Shown one piece after another: positions 34,306 through 44,614 of a DNA stretch of 64,000 nt. This DNA comes from Linnemannia elongata (taxonomy: Eukaryota > Mortierellomycota > Mortierellomycetes > Mortierellales > Mortierellaceae). The position numbers were made by a program, and so were the translations under genes. Under the pieces are notes generated by a model. The model searched no databases, was not told the DNA's origin, and worked only from the letters and a program-made list of their open reading frames with translations. Location: contig JAXBDG010000003.1 in assembly GCA_036320915.1 (NCBI GenBank), positions 2,418,001-2,482,000 of the forward strand, in the 5' to 3' direction. The first letter of the stretch is position 1. Every line of letters starts with the position of its first letter.

Positions 34306-35020
34306 AGTCATTGGGAGTGACTTTCTCTGGGGCCACGTTCGCAGCGACCCCATTACCGTCACTTACCTTCCTTCTAAAATCAACCCACAGTACCATATGA
34401 ATCAATATGAATCAAGGTGTAATTACACGTTGATTGTTCAAATAAACAGTTCCCATTAAGCAACTTGTTTATTAAGTCGACACAGTTGACCGTGTGCTTG
34501 CATGAAATGGGCGATTTTTTTTAGCTGTTCCATGTTGAGTCAAAGCTCTAACCTTCAAGAAGCAAGTCGATCCAGTGGCAACGCAGCTCTTTCTCATCTA
34601 CCCACAATAGAAAAAGGCATTCGTTGGCCACACTCCGAAGGCACGTTGTGGAAATGTGGTAGCCTCATACAAGCAGGACCTACCTGCACCGATATGGCCG
34701 TAGCTTAAAGGTAAGGGTTTTGGCAAGCAACTTACACCGGTCGGCCGGAAAATGGGAATATCGTTCTTGTTCATACTATCATTACACACACACACACACA
34801 CACACAAAAACAAAAGCAAAAACTTCTCTCTATCCTCCACCCACCTCAAGCATGGGCGTGGGTAGGCAAGGTGGGTGATGCACACACACACAAAAAAAAA
34901 AAAAAAAATCTTCTTAAAGAAAGAGATGCGAGGCGAGGGCACACCCTCTTTCAGGCATGGCTTTCAGGCATGGAGGGTGCACGACTTCTGTACTTGCTCG
35001 ACAGCAAAGCGTTATTTTAA

Positions 35021-35094
35021 ACGGCCCTTAAAAAGAGGCACTGAAGAAAAAAAAGGAGAATGGAAGAGAGATGTTGTTCTTTCGAACAAATCTA
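35021..35094 (+). repeat. Interspersed repeat, left part of a copy split by a LINE
   Basis: Matches 33021-33099 in order: GCCCTTAA, an A-rich stretch, GAAG-AGAGA, then CTTTCGAACAAATCTA. It breaks off exactly at the LINE junction and resumes at 36317. Confidence 0.7.
35082..35094 (+). repeat. Left target-site duplication of the LINE
   Basis: TCGAACAAATCTA, repeated exactly at 36317-36329 directly after the poly(A) tail. Confidence 0.8.
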
Positions 35095-36316
35095 AGGTGG
35101 TCTGGGAGTTATTGATCCAGCCACTCAAGGTCAAGTGTTTTAACTCAAACACATATGCAACGCCCTCGCCACCAATGTCTCTTGGGTTAAGGATATCATT
35201 TTCGACATTATTCAATGGAAAACCAAAACCTCTCACCGCCTTGCATTCCTTCTAGCACCTGTGGAGGGACAATACAGATCACTGCTGGCGGGATTCCCCA
35301 GCCTGCAACGCTTGGTGACCATATAATCCTCCCTCCCTTCCCTTAAAGCACTAGCCCTTGCCTACATTCTGCACGACTCTGCAACGCTCGCCTCCTCACC
35401 GATCGAATGGTGATTTGAGACGACGGACACCACAATCAAGGCTCTCAGACTTCGAGTGGGAGACCTTTTCCAGTTCTCCACAAACGACAATGGGCTCCTC
35501 CGACTTATCAGACGAACGAACCTAGCCCCCAAGCTCCGCCTTGCCCAAGTAGAGCTAGGAATCCAAGCCTATCAGGAACGTCGTTTGATGCGTCACAGCA
35601 TGCAACAAGCACTCTCGAACCCTCCCAAGCTCACACAGGATGTCACCCTGGCACAACGCATCGACTTCTCAGTCTTGCTACCAAACACCAACAATCCCAT
35701 TACTCTCGAATCGGCTACAACTAAACATCTCCGGACCTTTCTGAGACAGGACACACCGTCAGACCCAAACTCATCAACCCACCCAGAGGCTGACTCCTTA
35801 AAACAATGGCGCCGTTTTTGGAGAGCCAAGATACCACACCGGGCTATGACCATGTGGTGGAGGTTCAAAAAGGATTGGCTGCCCTGTGGAACCCCACGTC
35901 ATAGAATATGGAAGAAGTAATCTCACTGTAGCATGGCTGGATGTCGAGAGCGACGCGAGGACAAGACACATCATATCTTCCAGTGTACCCCCAAGTATAT
36001 TGCATGGCTAACAATCCTCAAGCAACACACCTCCAAAACATTATGGTCCGATGATGACCTTGACAAGGTCTTGTCTTTTCAACCACCAACTCTCATTATC
36101 AAACCCCAATTCAACATCACCATCCCACAACTACTGGCTTGTTGCCTTATTGGCATTTCAACAGCCAACACCGTCCTTTTCCTACACCAGCACATACAAT
36201 CCAGCAAATGACATCCGCACCATACTGCTCGAAATCATCAAAACCATCACCCAAAATAATCTGATCAAAAATGATTAAACCACAATATAATCCTTTTATC
36301 TCAAAAAAAAAAAAAA
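35095..36316 (+). mobile_element. 5'-truncated, degenerate LINE (non-LTR retrotransposon) 3' end
   Basis: The element starts inside a reverse-transcriptase polyprotein: GGLGVIDP-type sequence right after the left junction is characteristic of the end of the RT domain. Further on, frames with several stops encode typical LINE C-terminal sequence, including HRAMTMWWRF followed after a stop by EDKTHHIFQCTPKYIAW, the region with a zinc-binding motif. The element ends in a 14-base A tail (36303-36316). A 13-base target-site duplication flanks it. Multiple in-frame stops (for example at about 35920) make it inactive. The 5' truncation plus A tail and duplication is the standard outcome of target-primed reverse transcription. 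Confidence 0.85.
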
Positions 36317-36329
36317 TCGAACAAATCTA
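36317..36329 (+). repeat. Right target-site duplication of the LINE
   Basis: Identical to 35082-35094; immediately follows the A tail. Confidence 0.8.
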
Positions 36330-36396
36330 TAGACCAATGGGCTTAATCTCAGCATATCGTAGCAACAAGGCTACTCTACTGCTTACAATACACCGT
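36317..36396 (+). repeat. Interspersed repeat, right part of the split copy
   Basis: Continues the repeat after the LINE and matches 33087-33161 closely (ACCAATGGGCTTAAT, then CGTAGCAACAA). Confidence 0.7.
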
Positions 36397-36736
36397 TGCT
36401 TAAAAGTCGTCTGCAATGGATTTATCTCTTCCAATATTTGAAATTAACATTAGCAGGAACCACACAAAGCCTTTCCGCTCTGCAAGATAACCCCACGTTC
36501 GTAAGATTCAGGACTGTAGGTCTATTCGCATTCAACTAAAAATGGCACAAGGCGGTAATCGTCGCGTTCTAGCTCGGGTTCAGACTTAGGGGCGTTCAGC
36601 CGTAACCCAACGGATGGTAACTTCAGGCCATTGTGGAAGGAATTTTTTTTTCAGCCCATTGCGGATTTGCGTGGGATGTTTGTCCCCGCCTTTTGACGTC
36701 CGTCTTCCCCGTCTTCCCCCTCTAACCCCTCTAACC

Positions 36737-36780
<44 letters not shown>

Positions 36781-37100
36781 CTTTGAGACAAGAAAAGGCA
36801 CAAGGCAGACACAATAAAATAGTCTGGGTCCTTGCATAACGAAAAGGTAAAGAAGTGCAATCAAGACAGAAGGCGCAAAGAATAAATGGATACCATAAGG
36901 GCTGCGACGTGCGGCCACACAGTGTGGAGGCCCAAATCAAATGGTGTAAACAAAAGGAGGTTGGAAGTAAACAGCGAGGCAGAGAGCAAGGGATCCAAAC
37001 AAGACCATAGTAAGAAGTACAGTACAGTACTTGTACAAACATTTCACCGCAGAGAGCAAAGAACATATCTCGACATCGAGATGAGCATTGTACTTGATTA
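36397..37100. other. Gene-poor sequence with a long T run
   Basis: Contains a 38-base T run (36741-36778) next to three copies of a CCCCTCTAA-like unit. The minus strand upstream of the run has hydrophobic open stretches that I cannot join into a gene. Confidence 0.5.
36741..36778. repeat. poly(T) run, 38 bases
   Basis: Read on the minus strand this is a 38-base A run following about 700 bp of partly coding-like sequence, so it may be the tail of a retrocopy; otherwise a simple repeat. Confidence 0.85.
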
Positions 37101-37424
37101 TCAGCCAAAAGTTGATGGGGACATCCAGGTTGGATCAGTGACATTCATGATAGTTGCATTGTCATTGTGTGCATCGTCTGTGTTGCAGCAACTGCGTTTC
37201 TTGAGGGTAGTGCGCCTTTTACCATGCGCCAGACCAAGAATCTTGAGGCTTAAAGAGGACTATTGCCTGCGATAAGTAGGAAAAAATGCAGAAGGTGAGG
37301 GATGAATAAAAATGAGCATTAAAAAAAGAACATAGCTGAATACAAACACTGATAGAGACTTACCTTGCAGCAGCAGCAGCGATAGAACGGGTGCGGGCAG
37401 AACAAACGTGGATGGTTTGCCCAT
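37101..37424 (-). CDS. Possible small secreted peptide (two exons, 45 aa)
   Basis: Exon 37424-37364 encodes MGKPSTFVLPAPVLSLLLLQ, which looks like a complete signal peptide, and ends at a strong GTAAGT donor. The best acceptor in phase (CACAG, exon from 37177) gives a 25-residue acidic mature part with two N-glycosylation sequons (NAT, NVT) and a stop at 37103-37101. Other frames through the same donor are also open (a Ser/Asn-rich frame from 37537), so the assignment is tentative. No homologue is recognised. The strong donor is the main reason to think something is transcribed here. Confidence 0.25.
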
Positions 37425-37668
37425 TCTGAAGAAGGTAAAGATTGAGGCTGTGAAAAATGTGTCACAATGTAGTCAAAGAGTGAAGAGATATTGGAACTGA
37501 TACTGGTATTACTACTTGAGTAATAAATGTCGTTCATGTTAATTTTTTGGCAACTGCGAATAATTGGGAAGTGATGGATTTATTGATTTTGCTCCCAAGA
37601 TGACATTAAGATGATCAAGCTTGGGAAAGGAGGTGATAGCCAAGCCGACACCTCCAGAACGCCACAGT

Positions 37669-38511
37669 TCAAACGCCCAAGGCGCCATTGACTCGGATAG
37701 TCTGTCCGTTCACCCACTTGGAGTTATCACTCGCTAGGAAAGACACCACGCCAGAAATATCGTCTGGATTTCCCAGGCGTCCTTCCGGATGCGCGGATTT
37801 GAAGAAATCGATCAAAGCCTCTTCCTTGCCTCTCCTGAAACCCTCCGTGTCGATTGTACCTGGGGCGATGGTGTTGATCGTGATTCCCTTGGCTCCAAAC
37901 TCTTTATCCTTGGCCAGGACGCGTGTGATCTGCTCAAGCGCCCCTTTGGTCGCACAATAGGTCAAATGGTCCTGCTGGACCATGGACAGGGTCGTCAAGC
38001 AGGTTGAAATCGTAACAATCCTCGATCCGCCGATCGGGCTTCCCCCTTCTTGGACCGGAACTAAATGCTTCTGATCTGCCTGGGCCTGGGCGAGATAGGG
38101 TTGCGCATTCTTGAGGAAAAAGAGCGGGCCCTTGACGTTTGTGTTAAAGGCCTCCAAATATGAGTCTTCGGTCAGTTCGTGGATCGACTGGGCTACCATC
38201 CAGGCAGCGTTCAGGACCACGATATCCAAACGTCCAAACACGGCAATGGTCTCGTCTAGCAGCTTCTGTCCCTCATCGAGTCGCCCGATGTCGGCCTTGA
38301 AGGCGATGGCGCGGACACCATCCTGTGGCTTGCCGGCGATGTTGGTAGCAGGCAGGGTTTCGATCTCGTTAACGACCTCTTGTGCTCTGCTGGCGCTGGA
38401 CTGGTAGTTGACAACAACATGGAAGCCATCCTGGGCAAGGCGGAGGGCGATATCGCGGCCAATTCCACGAGATGATCCTGTAACGATGGCGACGCGACGA
38501 GTAGAAGTCAT
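37669..38511 (-). CDS. Short-chain dehydrogenase/reductase (classical SDR)
   Basis: Intronless. From the ATG at 38511 the product is 280 aa, the usual SDR length; an in-frame ATG at 38595 would add 28 residues. The cofactor motif TGSSRGIG follows the first strand. The NNAG-equivalent reads LNAAW. The catalytic region has the ISTC serine stretch and YCATK (Tyr and Lys of the YxxxK motif), and the C-terminal NPDDISGVVSFLASD and VNGALGV segments are typical of 3-oxoacyl-ACP reductase-like SDRs. It should reduce or oxidise a carbonyl/alcohol with NAD(P)H; the substrate is unknown. A TATA box at 38629-38635 places transcription start near 38600, which leaves almost no leader for the upstream ATG and favours 38511. 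The lack of introns sets it apart from its neighbours. Confidence 0.88.
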   Translation of the reverse strand: MTSTRRVAIVTGSSRGIGRDIALRLAQDGFHVVVNYQSSASRAQEVVNEIETLPATNIAGKPQDGVRAIAFKADIGRLDEGQKLLDETIAVFGRLDIVVLNAAWMVAQSIHELTEDSYLEAFNTNVKGPLFFLKNAQPYLAQAQADQKHLVPVQEGGSPIGGSRIVTISTCLTTLSMVQQDHLTYCATKGALEQITRVLAKDKEFGAKGITINTIAPGTIDTEGFRRGKEEALIDFFKSAHPEGRLGNPDDISGVVSFLASDNSKWVNGQTIRVNGALGV

Positions 38512-38628
38512 GGTTGCTTTGTGGGATGGGTCTTGTGCTGGTTGGTTTATGGCAGATTGAAGTGTGTTGTGAACAGCTGTTTTTGCACTCTGCATTGATG
38601 GGGAGAGAATGTGTGCCCATCAGGGGTC

Positions 38629-38635
38629 TTTTATA
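38629..38635 (-). promoter_or_regulatory. TATA box of the SDR gene
   Basis: TATAAAA on the minus strand, about 118 bp upstream of the preferred start codon; this spacing decides between the two possible start codons. Confidence 0.65.
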
Positions 38636-39653
38636 CCTATTGCACAAGTTGGCGAGAGTTGAGACCTTTTACAGATCTATAGAGTCTGTATCTTTATCCC
38701 TATAGAGAGTAGGATTGAACGTGTATATGCCTCAAGATTCAGATGTTATCCGCAGTTTGCATCTTCTGAGTGTATGAACGTGTCGCTGAGAAGGGTTCAG
38801 AGCGGGATAGGTCCCAGAAATAGCTGCGATCCGAGTTCGCGCCTGGTCATGCCACATTGAATTAGGACTTGCACATTGAAATCCATGTACCCCTAGAGCG
38901 AGAAAATGGGCGTAGCAACAAGAGTGCAGGCTGAGAGAGACGCGCGTTCCCGCAGTAAAGCGCGCCACTCGCATACCGAGGTGAACGTTGTCATTTTAGG
39001 TTTGCGTTGTATAATTGGTGGAGAATGAAAATTGATCAAGGGGTTACATGATACACGTAATTCTCGCGTGCTGCTTACACCCATTTTGCTTGTGCCATTT
39101 CCCAACCAACCAATGGGTGTTGTCGGAATTCCTCAGCTTTGACCAGAACGTTTACTTTGGTGAATGCTGGTACAGGTGCTGATGCTGCCCCTCAACCCAT
39201 CAACTCCAGTTGCTCCATTGATTGATCGAATGATTTCGACTTGTATTACATAAATGAAAGTACATCTTTTTTTTGTTCTCATCCATTAATCCTCAACTAG
39301 GTCAAGTAACCTCCTCTTATTCTCCTAATTCTCCTCTTTCACCATATACAATTTGAAAAATGTCTATTTTACGCACGTCAGGAACATTGTTTTCAAAAGC
39401 AGGCAATTGCACTGAATCAGTTCATGTAAAAATAAAAAATTCTACATCCTTCTTATTCTACCTGAATAGAATATGCTGTTGCGTTCTTTGTTCTTAATAG
39501 CCTCCTCTAGACGCTTGGACAAATCATTAAACGCGTATCAATTTTTCCTTATTAGATCTTGGGACCAGATTCATGCATCGAGCAATGAACAAAAAACTCA
39601 AGAAAAGGAAGCAGAGAACACAATAAAAGGTACTCAAGTGTGCCAAAAAGGAA

Positions 39654-40005
39654 GTCTACAGTGGAACGGAGAGCCTCAGACTCAGCACAGGAACCATCAC
39701 AGACGAACATCCACCTTCGATCGCCCCACTGCCTCAGTTTGACATCGTTACAAAAAAGCATGTCCACAATGGAACAGAGAGCCTCAGATGTCATCATAGG
39801 CGAATGTTTACCCTCGATCGCACCAATACCTCCATAGTTAAAGATAAGCCGATAGTGAAGAATACCTCAGACCTCAGTATGAGTATCATAATCGGCTATT
39901 TTTTACCCTGTTATACCAATGCCACTATAGTAAAGAAAACCCAATAGTGGGAACTGCCTCAAACCTCAGTTTGAGTGCCATGTTAGGCCAAGTCAGCCCG
40001 CGTTC
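39654..40005 (+). repeat. Degenerate tandem repeat, about four units of 89-108 bp
   Basis: Units start at about 39654, 39762, 39851 and 39942. Shared elements are a (C)AGTGGAA/AATAGTGG start, a GCCTCAGA block and a TTTACCCTCGATCGCACCAAT-like block. Units 1 and 2 are most alike; units 3 and 4 are more diverged. No open frame spans the array, so it looks like an old decaying minisatellite or fragments of a repeat-containing gene. Confidence 0.6.
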
Positions 40006-41740
40006 CCGTAAGACAAGCTTTCATCCCTAGATCCTATGATCCCGCGACCCCATTAATTGCCTCGAACCAATTGTAACCCGCGATGACATATTGGGGTCTC
40101 AGAATACTATATTAGCCCGCGTACCTACCTAAAAAAAAGAAGACATGCGCAGTAACCAGAGATTAGCACCCCCACAACGTCTTTCTCCAACAGCATACGG
40201 CAATTCTCTCCTTCTTGACACCCACTTGTCATTAAAGTGATTGTAAAAGATTTACGCCACCAAAATTGCGTGTAAATGCTCCTGATTATTGATCACTGAT
40301 CACTGATCAATGTGAAAAGATGTAATCGAGGGCGATCACTTAAGGTAAAGAAGGCGGGACAGTGTGGGAAACATGGTGTGGGTGAAAGTAGGTGAAAAAA
40401 ATGGGAATGGAACGAAGCAATAACAACACGGACGCACACCCCCGCGGGAAAAGCTAAGAAAGGGGCGAAGACAAAGGAAAGAGTAGAGAAGTGTGAAACA
40501 AGGACATGCACGCAAATCCTCTTTTCTTTTCGTGTTGCTTCAGGTGTCGCTGAACCAGTGAGTTGGATTCTAACGGTAGAGGTGGGTTCCAAGAAAAGAG
40601 GCCGAAGAGGAGTAAAGAAGAAAGAGAAGAATGAACCCGATAGTTATGATGGGGAAGATCGCTCTCTATACCCCGTGGAACGTTCACAGAGCAAAGGCGA
40701 TACAACAGTTTCATTGTTCCAACTTGAAAAATAAAAAACCTCCTTACAAAATATCCATAATAGTCAGATTCCCTGTACATTTCGCTTCGGCCCTTTCTTC
40801 CCTTGTATTGTTCTGAACTAGGTGCATGTAGTGGGAGAGAGGTAGTTAATTATGTGTGTGGACGTTTGTTGGTGGTTTTGCCATCTTCCATGACGATTTG
40901 AGTATTGAATGTGGGGTTGTGAGTAGAGGGTCTTGATTCGCAGGGAGTTACAGGGAGTTCGAGGCCTGAGAGAGTGGGGAACCGAGGGTTTAAGATAGAG
41001 AGGAAAGTATATGTGTAGCATAGCAAGTGGTAAAAGGCGGAAGAAGACAATGATAGAGAAAGAAAGAGAAAAAGGAATGAGAGAAGGGAAAGAAAGAAAA
41101 ATACAAAGAAAAAGGAAGGTGATAAAATGGCAACTAGTACAAGGTGCAAGGCGGGGTAACTGGGAGAAGAAATAGGAGAAGGATGAGAAAAGAATCTGAG
41201 AAGGAAGAGAGAAGAACAATGTGCTAGACGAGATTCGCCCGCTGGACCAAAAAAGTGAAGTTAGCGTGCAGCAGAAATAGCACATTAGGTTTGAGAGAGA
41301 TGAAGGAAAGCCCCCTCCGTCCCTTTTTGACGGGTGGACTGTGCCCATCATTTCAATCATCCCAGTCGTAATCTGACACACATAAGGTTCTCGACTTTGC
41401 CACAGACCCTCTCTCTCTCTCTATCTTATTTTCCGCCACAGTCTCGTCTCCTCTTCCCTCACTCCTCTTTGGTCATCATCTCCCTCCCTCCCTCCCTTCG
41501 CATTCATCGTTTGAATCGCTTCTTTCAACCACCCTCATTCTCTTCCCATTTCTGCTCCCTCTCTCCTCAATACGCTCGCACACCCTTATACAAGTAAACG
41601 TCTTTTCCATCACCACCCGCCCTCCATTCTCACACTGATTCCCTTCTTCTTCCGTTGTCACATTCCATCACCCTCATTGTCCTCACCACCCTCATTGTCC
41701 TCACCACCCCTAACCTCATTCAGAAGCAACACCAACCACC

Positions 41741-44481
41741 ATGTCTAGAGACATCACCAACAGCCCTCGTCGCCCAGGTACACCCCAACCCACCTCTCTA
41801 CATTGCTATCCTTTCACTTTGTCTGACTATCAGACACCAAACAACAAAAAATCCGCCACTTATTGAACAAGTAGTCCAGCCTGTCTGGGAGTTGGGATAG
41901 TGTTCACCGCGTTTCAGGAAGCGAACCAGGCTCCGCCATAGAGCCTCTTCTTTGCTACCTTACTCGCCACTCGACAAGGGACTAAGAAACGAAAATGACA
42001 GTACACCTGCCAACGTGGGATTAAGCAAGCACTGACCGGAAAAAGACATGATACAATTCTTGGTTTTCACCCTCTTTTAATGCCCCCGTTTGTCACTCAC
42101 ATGGCTCTAGACAGCATTACTCTGTCAACAAGCGAGAAGCTAGTGTACGATCAACTGTGGGCTACAGTTACGGTACTAACGTATTGTACATTATTTTGGA
42201 TTTATTTACCCCTACCATGACATAGTTACCCCTCTTACTCATTTTGAAGGAATTACAACCCACAAGACACAATATTCTACTCCTCCCCTGTATGGATCAG
42301 CCCTTACATCAGGCACCACCACATCGTACTCGACATCATCGGAACCAATAATTTCGGATGAGAACAAGGACAAATATGCTAGAATGTTCGCAGCCTGCGG
42401 ACCTGTCAGTGGACTGCTGGGTAGCGACAAAGCTCGTGAAGTCTTTTTAAAGTCCAGGCTTCCCGCTGAAAAGCTGAACCAGATCTGGTATGTTCAACCT
42501 AACTGTACTTACAAGAATGGCGCTCTGTACTGAGGGACAATGCTGACTGGCACTATGGTCAATTGAATGGCTACTAGGAGTCTTGCTGATACCAAGGAGC
42601 GTGGATCTCTGGACATTACCGACTTTACGATCGCCATGTTTTATATTCAGCAGACCATGGACGGGCATATCAGCAACCTTCCAAAAAGTCTACCCGCATC
42701 ATTACTGAAAGCAGCTACAGGAGCCAGTACCAGAGCAGGCTCCATCAGTCTAGGACCTCAACCCACAAGTGAATTACTGGTCTCGACAGATCTCCTCCAA
42801 AGCCTCCGAGTGGGAGGACAAAAGAAGGGCGACACACCAACAACGTCTCGTCAGAGCACTGGAGGAAGCTCCGACAGAGATGTCCCATGGGAAGTCACCG
42901 CAGAAGAGAAGGCCAAATTTGACCGTTATTTTGATCTACTAGATATTGATCGCGATGGATTTGTCGAAGGTATATCAATGCCAGGGTTCAAAAGTCCTTT
43001 TTGGCACCTTTGTTGATTATTGTTGACATTAACACCCCTGGGATGCGGAAATTTCGTGATTCGATAGGAGAGGAGGCTGTTCCATTCTTCAGGGAATCGA
43101 AATTGTCCGATACGGTCCTGGCGCAGATTTGGGACTTGGCTGACATCACAAACACGGGACGCTTGACCAAGGACGAGTTTGCGGTTGCCATGCATGTTAT
43201 CAACAATAAGATCGCCTATAACAAACCTATCCCAGAAACGCTGCCTATGCCCATGGTCCCGCCTTCGCTCCGCGCAGGTGCGGCATTATCCAAGCCCTCT
43301 TCTCAGAATGACGATTTCTTTTCTCGTGAAGGTAAGTTGCGTTAAAGATACTGAGATTTGATGTATCCGAAGAAAAGAGGCATCCAATTTTGGATTCATA
43401 CCTACAAGTTATATATGTTCGTATTTTGACAGGAAGGTTTTTTTTTTCTGAATGGGAGGTAGCTTACGACAAGTCATCCCGTAACTCCACACCAAACGTC
43501 GTCGAGGATCCTTTTCGAAACACAGGATCCTCGTGGTATAAGCAACAACCATCACTGCCAGTGGATCTATTTGACCCGCCCTCGACAACTTCGTCCTCAT
43601 CCTCTCAGAGTGACAAGACTAGCGGCAACTCATTACCATTGAAATTTTTCGGCCTACCATTGACAACTTCCTCGTCGTCGTCGTCGCCCCAGACGAACAA
43701 GACCAAGACCGTGCAGGCTAGCGGTAATCAGGACTTGTGGACAACACTAGCCAACGGAGAAAGCGACCTCGCCGTTTTAGATACCAAGCTCAACCAGGAA
43801 GCCAAAGTCGTCAAGGACTTGCAGACTGAACGCGCACAACTCGAAGAGAAAATCAGTCGAGCCCATGATATGCGCGGGATGATGGAACAACGCTTATTTA
43901 ACCTCAAGACCCAAAAAGAGCAGGAATCCAAAACCATCGATGATTTGAAGTCGTCGTTGGCGACCATGGAGTCTGAAATGGCAAATCTGAGGATGGCAAT
44001 TGATGTGTCGAAACGGGAATTGGGGATCGCTCAGGAGGATAAGAGGTCGTTCTTGAAGGCGCTTGCGGAGGGGCGGGAGGAGAGTTTGGAATTGAAAGCG
44101 AGTTTGCAGAGGAGTTGTGAGGAAGTTGTGGAGTTAAGGAAGGATTTAGAAATGAGGATGAATATGCTGGGGTTGGATCCGGTAGATTTCCCTAGCGTGC
44201 CGGGACCAGAACCAAGACCGGGATCTGGAGGAGCGTCCTCGCAGGCTGAAGCTGCAGAGCGGAATGGGCGTGTGACCCGAGGACCGCAGTTTGCGAAGGA
44301 CGATTTGATTGCAACACCGCCGCGGCAGCGGAACCCAGAGTTCCGAGCACCAGAGCCAGAACGGCTAGGAAGAGGTCCACAGGATAATGGAGACTTCCAT
44401 GGAATAGGGCTGAGTAAACCCATACAGGAGCAGCCGTGGCACTTCTTGGCCCAACAAGAATCTCTTTCTAGGGAACAATAA
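41741..44481 (+). CDS. Reduced EDE1/Eps15 paralogue (two EH domains plus coiled coil)
   Basis: Five exons join in frame to 667 aa: 41741-41777, 42226-42487, 42578-42969, 43068-43331 and 43433-44481. Intron positions and phases match EDE1; the exon at 43068-43331 is 264 nt in both. EH2 and EH3 are present (SDENKDKYARMF start; EF-hand loop DIDRDGFVEGEE), followed by a coiled coil that aligns with that of EDE1. EH1 is gone: a relic of its first exon half (42111-42172, SITLSTSEKLVYDQLWA) remains but would shift the frame by two bases if spliced in, and the second EH1 exon is absent. The acidic DPF-rich region and the UBA domain are also missing; the protein ends in a Pro/Arg-rich tail. It may act as a shortened partner or competitor of Ede1 at endocytic sites. 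Confidence 0.75.
42111..42172 (+). pseudogene. Relic EH1 exon inside the EDE1 paralogue
   Basis: 62 bp after a CTCTAG acceptor still encode sequence matching the start of EDE1 EH1 (ITLxTxEKxxYxQLWA). It ends where EDE1 continues with DTDQSG; the calcium-loop half and the next exon are lost. Including it would break the reading frame, so it should be skipped or the gene is non-functional. Confidence 0.65.
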
Positions 44482-44614
44482 TAACACCAACCCCCATATA
44501 CCCCTTTTGCAATATCTGGACTTTGTGCATGGCTATTTATTAAAGGATATTTACATATTTCATTTTGTACACAGTCCGGCCATAGCTGATCCATGGCCTT
44601 CCATGTCTCCTCTC

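Larger units (their letters stand above)
34306..35094. other. Intergenic sequence, left half of a repeat copy
   Basis: Holds a CA microsatellite (about 34784-34804), an A run (about 34892-34907) and, at its right end, the left half of an interspersed repeat (35021-35094). No gene is supported. Confidence 0.55.
38512..41740. other. 3.2-kb gene-poor interval
   Basis: Holds the SDR promoter, a degenerate tandem repeat (39654-40005), a short TGATCAC repeat near 40290-40312 and the pyrimidine-rich promoter of the EDE1 paralogue (about 41340-41740). A long minus-strand open frame at 40818-41381 is low-complexity Ser/Phe/Leu and is not read as a gene. Confidence 0.55.

Noticed and set aside
34691..34765. 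tRNA-like fold: complementary ends CGATAT and ATATCG with a tRNA-like TAGCTTAAAGG segment
   Set aside because: No acceptable T-arm or B-box (GGTTCGA-type) and the anticodon arm does not pair well. Probably chance or a very old tRNA fragment.
35456..36211. Open frames of 154 and 92 aa as independent host genes
   Set aside because: They are pieces of the LINE polyprotein separated by stop codons, lying between target-site duplications.
36715..36745. CCCCTCTAA repeats as a possible telomere-like sequence
   Set aside because: Only about three units and not the TTAGGG-type fungal telomere repeat; genes continue on both sides.
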